Source: Clostridia bacterium (GTDB taxonomy: Bacteria; Bacillota; Peptococcia; DRI-13; UBA5745). From it: a stretch of DNA of 64,000 bases. Every line of letters begins with the position of its first letter. The first letter of the stretch is position 1. The notes beneath the pieces are model-generated. The model searched no databases and was not told the DNA's origin. It worked only from the letters and a program-made list of their open reading frames with translations. The stretch is from contig JAHDMJ010000014.1 of the NCBI GenBank assembly GCA_018436095.1, forward strand, positions 113,801 to 177,800. Reading direction: 5' to 3'. Positions 1 to 9,102 of the stretch are shown in pieces. Made by a program: the position numbers and the translations under genes.

Positions 1-1
1 T

Positions 2-520
2 ACAGCTTTGACCGTACAATGCGGCGTAGCAGACAACATTATGCTGCATAAAGCCATCACTATGGCCGGCCCCGGGGATGTGCTGCTGGTGGTCAACAAG
101 GGCTACAGCGAAGCCGGCGGCATGTTTGGCGGTATGATGGCCGCCACATTAAAAAGCCGGGGGGCTGCCGGGTTGGTCATCGAAGGGGGCTGCCGGGACA
201 CCGTGCTGATTAAAGAGTTGGGATTCCCCGTATTTTCCCAAACCATCTCAATTAAGCCCGCCACAAAAATATCTTCCGGCGCTATCAATGTCCCTATTAT
301 AATAGGCGGCGTTTTAGTCCATCCCGGAGACTTGGTATATGGAGATAATGACGGAGTGGTAGTGGTACCGAGAGAGCAAGCCGCAAAAGTACTGAAAACA
401 GCTCAGGAAAGAGAGGAGCGTGAAAGCGGGCAGTTAGAAAAAATATTAAGAGGCGAGATGACTACCTTTGACTTTTTTGCTGAAGAGTATGCTCGGCTGG
501 ATTTAAAAGAAGAACCGTGA
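2..520 (+). CDS. RraA-family aldolase/decarboxylase-like protein, 5' end outside window
   Basis: The reading frame is open to the window edge, so the start codon lies upstream and only the last 173 or so residues are seen. The sequence follows the RraA / 4-hydroxy-4-methyl-2-oxoglutarate aldolase fold: a 'VADNIMLHKAI' stretch, 'AGPGDVLLVV', the 'GGCRD' loop that carries the catalytic Arg-Asp pair of HMG aldolases, and the closing 'VHPGDLVYGDNDGVVVVP'. Because the Arg-Asp pair is present, an aldolase or oxaloacetate-decarboxylase role is more likely than RNase E inhibition. It is the first visible gene of a catabolic operon; a second full-length paralogue lies at 5925-6629. The substrate is unknown. 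Confidence 0.85.
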   Translation, partial: TALTVQCGVADNIMLHKAITMAGPGDVLLVVNKGYSEAGGMFGGMMAATLKSRGAAGLVIEGGCRDTVLIKELGFPVFSQTISIKPATKISSGAINVPIIIGGVLVHPGDLVYGDNDGVVVVPREQAAKVLKTAQEREERESGQLEKILRGEMTTFDFFAEEYARLDLKEEP

Positions 521-548
521 CAAATAAGAAAAAGAGGGTAAACGAACA

Positions 549-1724
549 ATGAAAATTACCAGTATCAAACCTTATCTCTTTTTCCCGGGGCAAGCCAAAA
601 ATCTCTGCCTCTGCCGGGTGGACACCGACGAGGGCCTGTATGGCTGGGGCGAAGCTTATGTGGTTCAGGGCAAAGAGAAAGCTGTGGAAACTTACATTGA
701 GGCCATGGCCCCCTATCTGATTGGGCGCAGCCCCTTCGATATTAAACATAGCGCAACGGCAATGTTTGACGATTTTGCTATCCGGCGCAGCAGTTGTGAT
801 TTCTATGCCGCCTGGAGCGCTATTGAGATTGCCCTGTGGGACATCGCCGGTAAAGCCTGCGGCCAGCCGGTTTATAATCTTCTGGGCGGCCGCTGCCGTG
901 AAAAAATCCGGGTTTATGCCAACGGCTGGTGGGGCGGTGCGCAAAATATCGATGAATTAGTGGAGCGGGCCCTGGCGGTCAAGGCCCAGGGCTTTACCGC
1001 AATGAAGTGGGATCCTTTCAAAGGCTATTGGCGCACTTACATCACCAAGCAGCAAGAAGATTATGCGGTAAATTCGGTCAAAGCTATCCGGGAAGCCGTA
1101 GGGCCGGATGTAGACCTTCTTGTTGAAGTCCACCGCCGTTTATCGCCCTGGCATGCCATTCATTTCAGTCAGCGCATCGAAGAATTCAACCCCTTCTGGA
1201 TTGAAGAGCCTTGCCTGGCCGACAACATTGATTTGGTAGTTGAAGCCAAAAAAGGAATCAAAGCCCCGGTTGTTACCGGTGAAACCCTTTACAGCAAATA
1301 TGATTTCATTCCCGTTTTTGAGAAAAGGGCTGCCGATATCATCAACCCCGATATCTGTGTAAGCGGCATCCAGGGCATGATGGAAATTGCATCTATGGCA
1401 GATCCCTATAACATTCTGGTCAGTCCCCATAATTTCAACAGCAATCTTGTAGGCTTAGCGGCGATGGTTCATATGTCCGTGGCTATCCCCAACTTCCTGA
1501 TCGGTGAAATGTTCCTGACCGTAGATGAGGGCTCAACGGCCATCGCCTCAGAAAGACTGGCCATCAAGGACGGCTTCATTGACCTGCCTACCAAGCCGGG
1601 CTTGGGCATAGACGTGGATATGGACGCCCTGGCCAAACACCCCTACAAATATTTCGAGCGCAAGTTCCCCTTCAAGGGAGCAGCCATGTACAGCGATGAA
1701 TTCCCCAGGAAGGAAGACTATTAA
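549..1724 (+). CDS. Mandelate racemase/muconate lactonizing enzyme family dehydratase
   Basis: A 391-residue enolase-superfamily protein with N-terminal capping domain and C-terminal barrel. Visible active-site elements are K153-x-D155 ('MKWDPF'), E193-x-H195 ('VEVHRR'), E219/E220 ('WIEEP'), E245 ('TGE') and H294 ('SPHN'). This pattern resembles the galactonate/mannonate dehydratase branch, which abstracts the proton alpha to a carboxylate and eliminates water from a sugar acid. E193 stands where many relatives have Asp as the first metal ligand. An AGAGGG ribosome site precedes the ATG, and the gene follows the RraA gene by 28 bases. Probably acts on the hydroxy-acid imported by the TRAP system next door; the exact substrate cannot be read from sequence. 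Confidence 0.88.
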   Translation: MKITSIKPYLFFPGQAKNLCLCRVDTDEGLYGWGEAYVVQGKEKAVETYIEAMAPYLIGRSPFDIKHSATAMFDDFAIRRSSCDFYAAWSAIEIALWDIAGKACGQPVYNLLGGRCREKIRVYANGWWGGAQNIDELVERALAVKAQGFTAMKWDPFKGYWRTYITKQQEDYAVNSVKAIREAVGPDVDLLVEVHRRLSPWHAIHFSQRIEEFNPFWIEEPCLADNIDLVVEAKKGIKAPVVTGETLYSKYDFIPVFEKRAADIINPDICVSGIQGMMEIASMADPYNILVSPHNFNSNLVGLAAMVHMSVAIPNFLIGEMFLTVDEGSTAIASERLAIKDGFIDLPTKPGLGIDVDMDALAKHPYKYFERKFPFKGAAMYSDEFPRKEDY

Positions 1725-1788
1725 TCCGGAGGTATCAGGTTCCACTTAAGGAGTCCCAAATAAGCGCTATATTATGGAGGGATATTTT

Positions 1789-2862
1789 ATGAAGAAAAAA
1801 CTTATAGCTTTGATTCTGATTTCAGTATTTGTGCTTTCCTTATCTGCCTGCGGCGGCAACGGCTCATCAGCTCCTACAGCCGCTCCCACCCAGCCCGCCG
1901 CTCCATCCGAACCCGCCTCTGCCGGCGATAGCGATCCCGTATTCAATAACATTAAGGTCTCAGCCGGTTCCGGCACTGCCGGCGGCGGCCAATACGTCTA
2001 CGTTGGCGGTATAACCAACATCATCAACACCAACCTTCCCGGTGTAGAGGTCATTCTGGAAGCCACTAAGGGCTCCGGCGAGAATCTGGTTCTGCTTCAG
2101 AACGGGGAAATGGATATCGCCTCTATCGAATCCTCAATTGCTTATAATGCTTATATCGGTGAAAATCTGGCCGAGGGCGAAGAAGCCTTTCCCGAGGTAC
2201 GCAGCCTGTTTGCCTCCCTGCCTACTCACTTTATTATTACTACACTGGATCAATCGGCTTCCAATGTGGAGGATTTTGCCGGCAAGATCGTGGCCTTCGG
2301 CCCTTATACCGGTTCAACGGATATTTCCAGCCGGGCTGTATTCGGACCCCAGGGGTTAAACCTTATTGAGTCCTTTACTGTTACCAACGCCGGCTGGGGC
2401 GATTGCTTCACCTCCATGGCCGATGGCCAGGTTTATGCCGTTACCGGCGGCTCCATCCATCCCGCCAGTGCCATTACGGAGCTGGAAGCTACCAAGAAGG
2501 TTAATTTTGTTCGCTTTACCGAAGAGCAGATGAATACCCTGACCACCAATTTCCCTTATTATAAAAGAGTCTCCCTGCCTGCCGACATGTACAACGGCTT
2601 GACCGAGGAGTATGAAACCATCGGCGCCTGGCAAGCGATGTACGCCCATAGTTCTATGGACGATGATCTGGCCTACATGATCACGAAAACCGTTTTTGAG
2701 CATATTGACGTACTTCAAAGCACCCATAACGGCGGTTACACCACCACCCTGGAAAATATCGGCGAGCAGCCTGTGCCTCTGCACATGGGCGCCTACCGTT
2801 ATTATCAGGAAATGGGTATTGATGTTCCGGCCGAGCTGCTCCCTCCCGAGCTTAATAAGTAA
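1789..2862 (+). CDS. TAXI-family TRAP transporter solute-binding lipoprotein
   Basis: Extracytoplasmic binding subunit of a TRAP transporter of the TAXI type. The start at 1789 is chosen because GGAGG at 1776-1780 sits seven to eight bases upstream; an in-frame ATG at 1774 overlaps that ribosome site. The protein begins with a K-rich n-region, a hydrophobic stretch and a lipobox ending LSAC-G, so it should be lipid-anchored, followed by an Ala/Pro/Ser-rich linker. The body shows TAXI features such as 'VSAGSGTAGGGQYVYVGGI' split over the first ligand loop and a C-terminal 'PLHMGAYRYYQEMG'. The fused permease follows 108 bases later. Confidence 0.9.
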   Translation: MKKKLIALILISVFVLSLSACGGNGSSAPTAAPTQPAAPSEPASAGDSDPVFNNIKVSAGSGTAGGGQYVYVGGITNIINTNLPGVEVILEATKGSGENLVLLQNGEMDIASIESSIAYNAYIGENLAEGEEAFPEVRSLFASLPTHFIITTLDQSASNVEDFAGKIVAFGPYTGSTDISSRAVFGPQGLNLIESFTVTNAGWGDCFTSMADGQVYAVTGGSIHPASAITELEATKKVNFVRFTEEQMNTLTTNFPYYKRVSLPADMYNGLTEEYETIGAWQAMYAHSSMDDDLAYMITKTVFEHIDVLQSTHNGGYTTTLENIGEQPVPLHMGAYRYYQEMGIDVPAELLPPELNK

Positions 2863-2970
2863 TTGCTTTTTACTTCTCTCCCTCTCAGGGGCTGGATACA
2901 GAAGTATCCGGCCCCGTATATAACGTGACGCTATAAAGCTGAGTACCGAAAGCAAGGAGGTACAACTTAA

Positions 2971-4983
2971 TTGGACGAGAATAAAAACACCATCGATAAG
3001 AACGAACTGGCCAATCTTTTGGACAGTTACGAAGAAAGCGCCAAGGTAATAGACGAGGAAAAAGACGAAGAAGGCTCTTCAATCCGGGTATTTAAAAACA
3101 AGAGCATTAAAACCGGCCTAACGGTTTTTTGTGTGGCTTTGGTAATCTATCACGTCTATGCCCTGCTGTTTCGTCTGACAACGCCGCTGGTGCTTTACTC
3201 CATTCACTGGGGAATGGGGCTTTTTCTGGTCTTCCTCTATTATCCTATCTCCAAAAAAGCCAAAAAGAAATCAAAGGACACCCTGCCTTTTTATGACGCT
3301 CTGTTAGCCCTGTTGGTGATCGTTGTGGTTGCCTATATAATGCTGGACCCGGATGGACTGATGTACCGCCTGTCCTTGAACCGAACCAGCAATATAGATC
3401 TGGTTTTCGGCACCATTGCTATGGTGCTGTCTTTGGAAGCAGCCCGCCGCACCATTGGCCTGGGCCTGCCCATTGTGGCAATTGTTTTCCTGGCCTATGC
3501 CTTCTGGGGCAACCACCTTCCTCCTTTGATCGCCAGCAGAGGTTACTCTTACAAACGGGTAATCAGTTTTATTTTCAGTGTGGAGGGGATTTTCGGCGCT
3601 CCCACTAAAATGAGCGCCCAGTTTGTATTTTTGCTGATCATTTTTGGCGCCTTTTTGGGCGTTAGCGGCGCCGGCGAATTTTTTATGAAAGTGGCCATGA
3701 AAGCCGCCGGCGGCAGCCGGGGCGGCCCTGCCAAGGTTGCGGTAATCGCCAGCGGCCTCTTTGGCAGTATTTCCGGCAGCGCCGTAGCCAATGTGGTAGG
3801 CACCGGGGTATTCACCATCCCCCTGATGAAAAAAACAGGCTATAAACCCCATTTTGCCGGAGCGGTTGAAGCGGTGGCTTCTACCGGCGGACAGATCATG
3901 CCGCCGGTCATGGGCAGCGGCGCCTTTATCATGGCTGAGCTTTTGGGCATGAAATATTCCACTATTGCCATCTGCGCCCTGATCCCGGCCCTCCTTTATT
4001 ATTTGAGCGTCATTATTATGGTGGATCTGGAAGCCGCCCGTACAGGGCTAAAGGGCGTGGACACCAGCGCCTTGGAAAAAATCAGCGCCCAGCTCAAGCA
4101 TGGTTGGAATTTGCTTTTGCCGCTGCTGGTCTTGATTGTCTTCCTGGTGGTCTTCCAGGATACGGTCAGCCGCTCCGCCGTCTATGCAATTTTGGCAGCC
4201 ATCATCGGCTGCGCCCTTAAAAAGTGCTCCCGCATGAGCTGCAAGCAAATTATTGCCGCTATTGAGTTGGGCGTAGTCCGCTCTATCTCCGTAATCGCGG
4301 CGGTGGCCTGCGCCGGCGTGGCCATCGGCGCCATCATGCTTTCCGGTGTAGGGGCAAAATTCACCTACGTAGTAGTTCAGCTAGCCCAAGGCAATCTTTT
4401 AGCCACCCTGATTCTCTCGGGATTAGCTGCCTCAGTATTAGGCATGGGGCTGCCTACCGTTGCGGCCTATATTATTTCCGCTTCTCTATTGGCTCCCTCC
4501 ATCATTCAGCTAGGCGTACTGCCCTTTGCCGCCCATATGTTTTTGCTGTATTACTCCATCCTGTCCCAGATTACGCCTCCCGTAGCCTTGGCAGCTTATG
4601 CCGCCGGCAATCTGGCCAATGCTGATCCCAATAAGGTCGGGTTTACGGCAATGCGCCTGGGAACCATCGCCTTTATTTTGCCCTTCTTTTTTGTATATGG
4701 TAACGCCCTGTTATTGATTGGCAGCACTTCCGAAGTTATCCTGGCAACCATAACCGCCTTAATTGGCACCTTCTGTCTGGCGGTTGGCCTGCAGGGCTGG
4801 TTCTTCGGCCAGGCGGTAAATTGGGTTCTGCGCTTAGTTATCCTAACGGCGGCTTTACTCTGCATTATACCGGGAAGTACAACTGATCTCATCGGCATTG
4901 GGCTGATTGTAATCTTCTTTGTCTTCCACAAAGGCACCCGCCAATGGGCTGTGGGCAATCTTAAAAAAAGTCAAAGCATTTAA
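2971..4983 (+). CDS. TRAP transporter fused permease (4TM/12TM, DctQM type)
   Basis: A 670-residue membrane protein that combines the small (DctQ-like, roughly residues 45-120) and large (DctM-like, the remainder) TRAP subunits, as is usual for TAXI systems. The TTG start at 2971 is supported by AAGGAGG at 2954-2960. The first 45 residues are acidic and cytoplasmic ('DSYEESAKVIDEEKDEEG'). Typical DctM stretches include 'GLFGSISGSAVANVVGTGVFTIPLMKK' (in two parts), 'GGQIMPPVMG' and 'SQITPPVALAAY'. It would work with the lipoprotein at 1789-2862 to import a carboxylate with sodium or protons. Hydrophobic helices continue to near the C-terminus. Confidence 0.92.
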   Translation: MDENKNTIDKNELANLLDSYEESAKVIDEEKDEEGSSIRVFKNKSIKTGLTVFCVALVIYHVYALLFRLTTPLVLYSIHWGMGLFLVFLYYPISKKAKKKSKDTLPFYDALLALLVIVVVAYIMLDPDGLMYRLSLNRTSNIDLVFGTIAMVLSLEAARRTIGLGLPIVAIVFLAYAFWGNHLPPLIASRGYSYKRVISFIFSVEGIFGAPTKMSAQFVFLLIIFGAFLGVSGAGEFFMKVAMKAAGGSRGGPAKVAVIASGLFGSISGSAVANVVGTGVFTIPLMKKTGYKPHFAGAVEAVASTGGQIMPPVMGSGAFIMAELLGMKYSTIAICALIPALLYYLSVIIMVDLEAARTGLKGVDTSALEKISAQLKHGWNLLLPLLVLIVFLVVFQDTVSRSAVYAILAAIIGCALKKCSRMSCKQIIAAIELGVVRSISVIAAVACAGVAIGAIMLSGVGAKFTYVVVQLAQGNLLATLILSGLAASVLGMGLPTVAAYIISASLLAPSIIQLGVLPFAAHMFLLYYSILSQITPPVALAAYAAGNLANADPNKVGFTAMRLGTIAFILPFFFVYGNALLLIGSTSEVILATITALIGTFCLAVGLQGWFFGQAVNWVLRLVILTAALLCIIPGSTTDLIGIGLIVIFFVFHKGTRQWAVGNLKKSQSI

Positions 4984-5016
4984 GTAAAATTTAACTACTG
5001 GAAGGAAGGACAATAT

Positions 5017-5889
5017 ATGATTATTGCATTTATCGGTTTAGGTGAAGTGGGCTCGGCTTACGCTTCCGGCATGGCCAAAAACGGGGCGAAAGTAAAGGGC
5101 TATGATTTGAAATTCCACAGCGAGGGTCTGAACCAGTTTCTGCCCTGCAAAGAAGCCGGCGTGGAATTAGTCAATTCTCCCCAGGAGCTTATCGAAGGCT
5201 CCGATATCATTATCGCAGTAACCTCCTGCACCCAGGCTATGGAAACCGCCCAAATGTATAAACCCTTTTTGACCAAAAATCAGCGCTACATTGATCTCAA
5301 CTCCACGGTGCCTCAATTGGTAAACGAGGTAGAAAAATTCCTGGGCGATAGCTGCATCTTCGTGGACGGCTCCACCCTATGCTCTCCCAGTCAGTTTGGC
5401 GTAGCTACCCCCGTAACCATGGCCGGCCCTGCCGGCGAACAAACCGCCAAGGATCTCAATGCTTGCGGCATGAACATCCGCTATCTGGGTGATAAAAATG
5501 GCCAGGCCTCCGCTTTCAAGGTTATCCGCAGCATTTTTACCAAGGGCCTGGAGTCGGTTTTGATTGAGAGCATGACGGCTGCCCGCTTCTATGGTGTGGA
5601 GGATGATATTTTTGCATCCATTGTCTCCTTCCTGGCCGATGAGCCTACCGATGAGACTTTGGCCTTGATGGTGCGCACTAACGTGCTCCATGCCAAGCGC
5701 CGGGGCGACGAGATCTGTGAAATCGACGAGATGCTCAAAAACGAAGGCTTAGATCATACCATGTCGGAAGCCGCTACCAAGAAATTGTATTGGCTCAGTG
5801 AAATGGGTCTCAAAGAAGAATTCGGCGGCAAAAAGGCCGATACCATGTATGACGCTTTGGACGCCATGTTAAAAAAGCAAGGCAAATAG
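5017..5889 (+). CDS. NAD(P)-dependent oxidoreductase, 3-hydroxyisobutyrate/6-phosphogluconate dehydrogenase superfamily
   Basis: A 290-residue beta-hydroxyacid dehydrogenase-like protein. The N-terminal Rossmann motif is G7-L-G9-E-V-G12, the substrate loop reads 'DGSTLCSPSQFG', and K168 in 'GQASAFKVIRS' fits the catalytic lysine of the family. The C-terminal half resembles the DUF1932 helical domain rather than the usual 3-HIBADH C-terminal domain. A GGAAGGA ribosome site lies upstream of the ATG. Lying between the TRAP permease and an RraA gene, it most likely oxidises a 3-hydroxy acid intermediate of the pathway, or reduces the aldehyde or keto product. Substrate and cofactor preference are not readable. 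Confidence 0.82.
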   Translation: MIIAFIGLGEVGSAYASGMAKNGAKVKGYDLKFHSEGLNQFLPCKEAGVELVNSPQELIEGSDIIIAVTSCTQAMETAQMYKPFLTKNQRYIDLNSTVPQLVNEVEKFLGDSCIFVDGSTLCSPSQFGVATPVTMAGPAGEQTAKDLNACGMNIRYLGDKNGQASAFKVIRSIFTKGLESVLIESMTAARFYGVEDDIFASIVSFLADEPTDETLALMVRTNVLHAKRRGDEICEIDEMLKNEGLDHTMSEAATKKLYWLSEMGLKEEFGGKKADTMYDALDAMLKKQGK

Positions 5890-5924
5890 CTTTAACTGAA
5901 GAATCCTAAGGGAGGCATAGCAAA

Positions 5925-6629
5925 ATGAAAACCACCGCAGGCTTTCGTATTTATACGAAACTAAACCGGGCGGAGCCGGCATTAGTGGAGCTATTCCGGG
6001 ATTTGGCCGTTTGCGATATTGACGACGTAATGCAAAAGATCGCTGCCGCCAATTCAGGAATTAAGCCCATGAACCAAGTGAAGCTTCTCGGTACGGCAGT
6101 TACGGTTAAAGCGCCTATGGGCGACAATCTTATGTTTCATCAGGCCATCGACATGGCCCAGGCCGGCGACGTTATCGTGGCAGACGGCAACGGATGTACG
6201 GAGCGGGCTATCTGCGGCGAAAATATGATGCAGATTGCCCGGCAAAAGGGTATAAAAGGCTTTCTCATCGACGGCACTATCCGTGATTCCGAAGCAACCG
6301 GCGGCCTTGAGGATTTCGCCGTCTTTGCCCGGGGCGCTATGGCCAATGCATCTTTCAAGGGGCTGGGTCCCGGGGAAATCAACGTTCCCGTAAGCATCGG
6401 CGGCATCGTCGTTTACCCCGGCGATATTATTGTGGGTGACAGGGACGGCGTAGTGGCTGTCCGCCCAAAAGACGCCAAGGCTATTGCCGAGGCCGCCGCT
6501 AATCTGCGGGACGCCCAGGCCGCCAATCTGGAGCTTATCCTCAAAGGCCAATCAGACCGTAGCTGGGTAATGAAAGCGCTGGAAGCCAAAGGCTGCTCTT
6601 TTATTGAAAAAACATGGGATGAAGATTAA
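5925..6629 (+). CDS. RraA-family aldolase-like protein (full length)
   Basis: Complete 234-residue paralogue of the gene at 2-520. It has the N-terminal part missing from the first copy ('LFRDLAVCDIDDVMQKI'), then 'VKAPMGDNLMFHQAIDMA', the 'DGTIRD' loop carrying the Arg-Asp catalytic pair, and 'VVYPGDIIVGDRDGVVAV'. HMG/CHA aldolases of this family cleave 4-carboxy-4-hydroxy-2-oxoacids to pyruvate or decarboxylate oxaloacetate. AGGGAGG precedes the ATG. The two operon copies differ across most of their length, so they may act on different intermediates or form a hetero-oligomer; this is inference. Confidence 0.86.
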   Translation: MKTTAGFRIYTKLNRAEPALVELFRDLAVCDIDDVMQKIAAANSGIKPMNQVKLLGTAVTVKAPMGDNLMFHQAIDMAQAGDVIVADGNGCTERAICGENMMQIARQKGIKGFLIDGTIRDSEATGGLEDFAVFARGAMANASFKGLGPGEINVPVSIGGIVVYPGDIIVGDRDGVVAVRPKDAKAIAEAAANLRDAQAANLELILKGQSDRSWVMKALEAKGCSFIEKTWDED

Positions 6630-6643
6630 CAGGAGGGATTATT

Positions 6644-6949
6644 ATGATTAAGCATCTGGTATTTTGGAAATTGCATGATTTTGCCGAAGGCAACACAAAA
6701 GAAAAGAATATTGAGTACCTTTTTGCGGAGATGGCCGAGATCAAAAAAGAATTCCCTCTGCTGAGAAATTTCTCCTGCCACAAATCCATCCGCACCGGCG
6801 GTCATTTCTGGGACCTGGTACTGGATATGGAGTTTGACAGCCTGGAGGATCTGGAGAAATATCAGGTTTATCCCCGTCACAAGGTTTTGCATGAATTTGC
6901 CGTAAAGGTGCGGACAGACCGGGCAGTTGTTGACTATGTGATGGACTGA
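6644..6949 (+). CDS. Dabb (stress-responsive alpha/beta barrel) family protein
   Basis: A 101-residue single-domain protein starting 'MIKHLVFWKL', the usual opening of Dabb proteins, with 'FSCHKSI' and 'WDLVLDMEFDSLEDLEKYQ' as further family marks and a late 'HKVLHEFAV' helix. Dabb domains form dimeric ferredoxin-like barrels and often occur beside catabolic dehydrogenases. The role here is not known; a binding or decarboxylase-like function on a pathway intermediate is possible. The gene follows RraA by 14 bases and its TGA overlaps the ATG of the next gene by one base, so it is part of the operon. Confidence 0.85.
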   Translation: MIKHLVFWKLHDFAEGNTKEKNIEYLFAEMAEIKKEFPLLRNFSCHKSIRTGGHFWDLVLDMEFDSLEDLEKYQVYPRHKVLHEFAVKVRTDRAVVDYVMD

Positions 6950-7902
6950 TGGCAGACTTGCTGTTCAGCATTAACGCCACCATGCCGGTAGTTCTTCTGA
7001 TTCTGGCCGGCTACTTTCTGGGGCGTATAAAGGTAATGGATACAGCCTTCACTGCCGCCCTGAATAAATTTGCCTACAACGTAACCTTGCCTTTTTTACT
7101 GTATTCCAATATGTCTACGGTGAAAATCAGCGACCTTTGGAATATCAATTATGTTGTGTTATGTATGGGGGCCACTCTTTTCTGTTTTTTGATTGCGGCT
7201 CTGGTATCCATACCTCTGCTGAAAAACAATAAGCTGCTGCGGGGAGAATTTATTCAGGGTTCTTACCGGGGCAGCGCCATCTTGCTGGCCTTTGCCTTTG
7301 TGCAAAGCTTCTATGGCCAGGTAACCGTCACCTCTCTGATGATACTGGCAACGGTTCCCCTTTATAATTTGCTGGCGGTATTGGTATTATCCTTAGCCGA
7401 CGGCCAAGGCAGCGGGGGAATCAGCCGGGAGGCCTGGAAGGAAATACTGCTCAACCTGCTGAAAAACCCCATCATCATCGGTATTGCCATCGGTATGCTG
7501 GGCTCGGCCCTGCAGCCGCCTCTGCCCCTTTTTATCAAAGAAACCATAAAAAGCCTGGGCTCTTTAATGACCCCTCTGGCCCTGCTTTGCCTGGGGGCAT
7601 CCTTTGAAGGACGCAAGGCCAGGGGCTACCTTGTCCCTACGGCTGTGGGCTGCCTGCTGAAACTGGCAGTCTTTCCGGCCCTCTTGCTGCCCGTGGCTAT
7701 CCGCTTAGGACTCCATGGCGAGGAAATGGCGGCCTTTCTGGTTATGCTGGCTTCTCCCACAACGGTTTCCTGCTATGTGATGGCCCGCAATACCGGCCAT
7801 GAAGGGGTTTTATCCTCTAGCATGGTTCTCATCTCCACTATCGTAAGCAGCGTTACTTTGACCTTTTGGGTCTACTTGCTGCGGACCTTGGGCCGAATCT
7901 AA
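6949..7902 (+). CDS. AEC-family (auxin efflux carrier-like) transporter
   Basis: A 317-residue membrane protein with about ten hydrophobic helices and the two-half AEC/Mem_trans layout. Recognisable pieces are 'ILAGYFLGRIKVMD' near the N-terminus, 'NKFAYNVTLPFLLYSNM', 'KNPIIIGIAIGMLG' at the middle and 'ASPTTVSCYVMARNTGHE' near the C-terminus. AEC members move carboxylates such as malate or malonate. As last gene of the catabolic operon it may export a product or exchange it for substrate. Translation should be coupled to the Dabb gene through the one-base overlap. A strong terminator follows at once. Confidence 0.87.
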   Translation: MADLLFSINATMPVVLLILAGYFLGRIKVMDTAFTAALNKFAYNVTLPFLLYSNMSTVKISDLWNINYVVLCMGATLFCFLIAALVSIPLLKNNKLLRGEFIQGSYRGSAILLAFAFVQSFYGQVTVTSLMILATVPLYNLLAVLVLSLADGQGSGGISREAWKEILLNLLKNPIIIGIAIGMLGSALQPPLPLFIKETIKSLGSLMTPLALLCLGASFEGRKARGYLVPTAVGCLLKLAVFPALLLPVAIRLGLHGEEMAAFLVMLASPTTVSCYVMARNTGHEGVLSSSMVLISTIVSSVTLTFWVYLLRTLGRI

Positions 7903-7910
7903 ATAAATAA

Positions 7911-7963
7911 AAAAAGAACACTGCCGGCAGATTTGCAAAAAGTCTGCCGGCAGTGTTCTTTTT
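7911..7963. terminator. Strong bidirectional intrinsic terminator
   Basis: A perfect 16-bp stem (GAACACTGCCGGCAGA at 7916-7931 with its complement at 7943-7958) has an 11-base loop and is flanked by five A on the left and five T on the right. It therefore serves both the plus-strand operon ending at 7902 and the minus-strand operon ending at 7969, which converge here. Confidence 0.93.
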
Positions 7964-7968
7964 AATTA

Positions 7969-9087
7969 TTATAGAATAGCAAACAAAATTTGGGCGCCGG
8001 CGACTACGAGAATCAAGGCAAAGGGATAAGTTGCGGCATAGGCCACGGTTACTTGATCCGTCTTGGCGGACGAAATCAGCGCTCCCAAAGCCGGGGTACT
8101 GGTCATACCGCCGCATATGGCCCCCAATACGGCGATAATATTCAGCTTCAGCAGCTTGATGGCCACCAGGGAACCGATAATCATCGGCACCAGCGTAATC
8201 AGCATGCCCTGGGCAAACAACTGCCAGCCATAATCCCTGACCACGGCCAGAAAGCCTTGGCCCGCCTCCACCCCTGCGCCGATTAGAAACAACATCAAAC
8301 CTAATTCTCGTAAGGCGCCCAAGGTTTGGACATCCGGTAAGGCCATTGAAGTTTTTTGCAGGAAATGGCCTGCCAAAATCCCCAAAAACAAGGGTCCCCC
8401 CGTCATGCCAAGGCTAAACCGGATGCCGCCGGGCAGCGCAATGCTGATTCGCCCCAGCAAAAGACCCAATAGTAAGACAAGCGTTATTACCGGCAGGCCG
8501 GCAGCTTCCGGCGATTCCTTTCGTTTATCTGCCCCTTTTGCTCCGGCAGGGTCCCCGCCTAAAGAAGCCGTAAACCTGACTGCCTCCTCTTGAAGGTCCT
8601 TACGTAAAAGTTTAGGAAAAACCTGCACATAAAGCACTACGCCGATCACTCCAAAAAGATAGGCAATGCCGTACCCTACGGGAATAAGGGGATCCGCCGC
8701 AATTTCCATGGCCGCTGCCAAAGCGGGTGTGCTGGTCAGTGCGCCGCTGAAGATCCCTGCACCTAAGCCCGCCGGCGTATCCAGCAGGCGGCAGACAGCC
8801 CAGGTTGTGCCTACGCCAGCGGTAATGATAATTGCGCCTAAGATAATATAGGCAAAGGCCTTGCGTTTGAAATTTTCAAAAAAGACGGGGCCGGCAATCA
8901 GCCCAACGGCACCGACAAAGATAACCAAACCGAAATCTTTAATCACCCCGGGTACTTCAAAGCCAAAGTGACCAAAGACTAAGGCTACCATCAGTACCAT
9001 TGACGTACCCAAACTAATTCCTTTGATCTGGATGCTGCCCAATAAATAGCCGATTGCCGCTATGCAAAAAATAACTAAGATTACCAA
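7969..9087 (-). CDS. AspT/YidE-type (AAE family) putative antiporter, short form without TrkA-C domains
   Basis: A 372-residue membrane protein made of two related halves of the YidE/YbjL duplication type. The halves carry the matching motifs 'GALTSTPALAAAM' and 'GGMTSTPALGALI', and each has a 'G-L-x-(F/L)-(V/I)-G-A' helix. Family members such as AspT are near 550 residues with two TrkA-C (RCK_C) domains between the halves; here a short charged linker (about residues 172-200) replaces them. Aspartate:alanine-type exchange or another amino-acid/carboxylate exchange is possible. It is the last gene of the sigma-54 operon, 15 bases after the dehydrogenase. Confidence 0.82.
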   Translation of the reverse strand: MVILVIFCIAAIGYLLGSIQIKGISLGTSMVLMVALVFGHFGFEVPGVIKDFGLVIFVGAVGLIAGPVFFENFKRKAFAYIILGAIIITAGVGTTWAVCRLLDTPAGLGAGIFSGALTSTPALAAAMEIAADPLIPVGYGIAYLFGVIGVVLYVQVFPKLLRKDLQEEAVRFTASLGGDPAGAKGADKRKESPEAAGLPVITLVLLLGLLLGRISIALPGGIRFSLGMTGGPLFLGILAGHFLQKTSMALPDVQTLGALRELGLMLFLIGAGVEAGQGFLAVVRDYGWQLFAQGMLITLVPMIIGSLVAIKLLKLNIIAVLGAICGGMTSTPALGALISSAKTDQVTVAYAATYPFALILVVAGAQILFAIL

Positions 9088-9102
9088 GATGACCTCTCCA
9101 TT

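Noticed and set aside
462..944. Antisense frames of 100-200 codons inside many genes
   Set aside because: They mirror G+C-rich codon third positions of the true genes, lack ribosome sites and show no family motifs.
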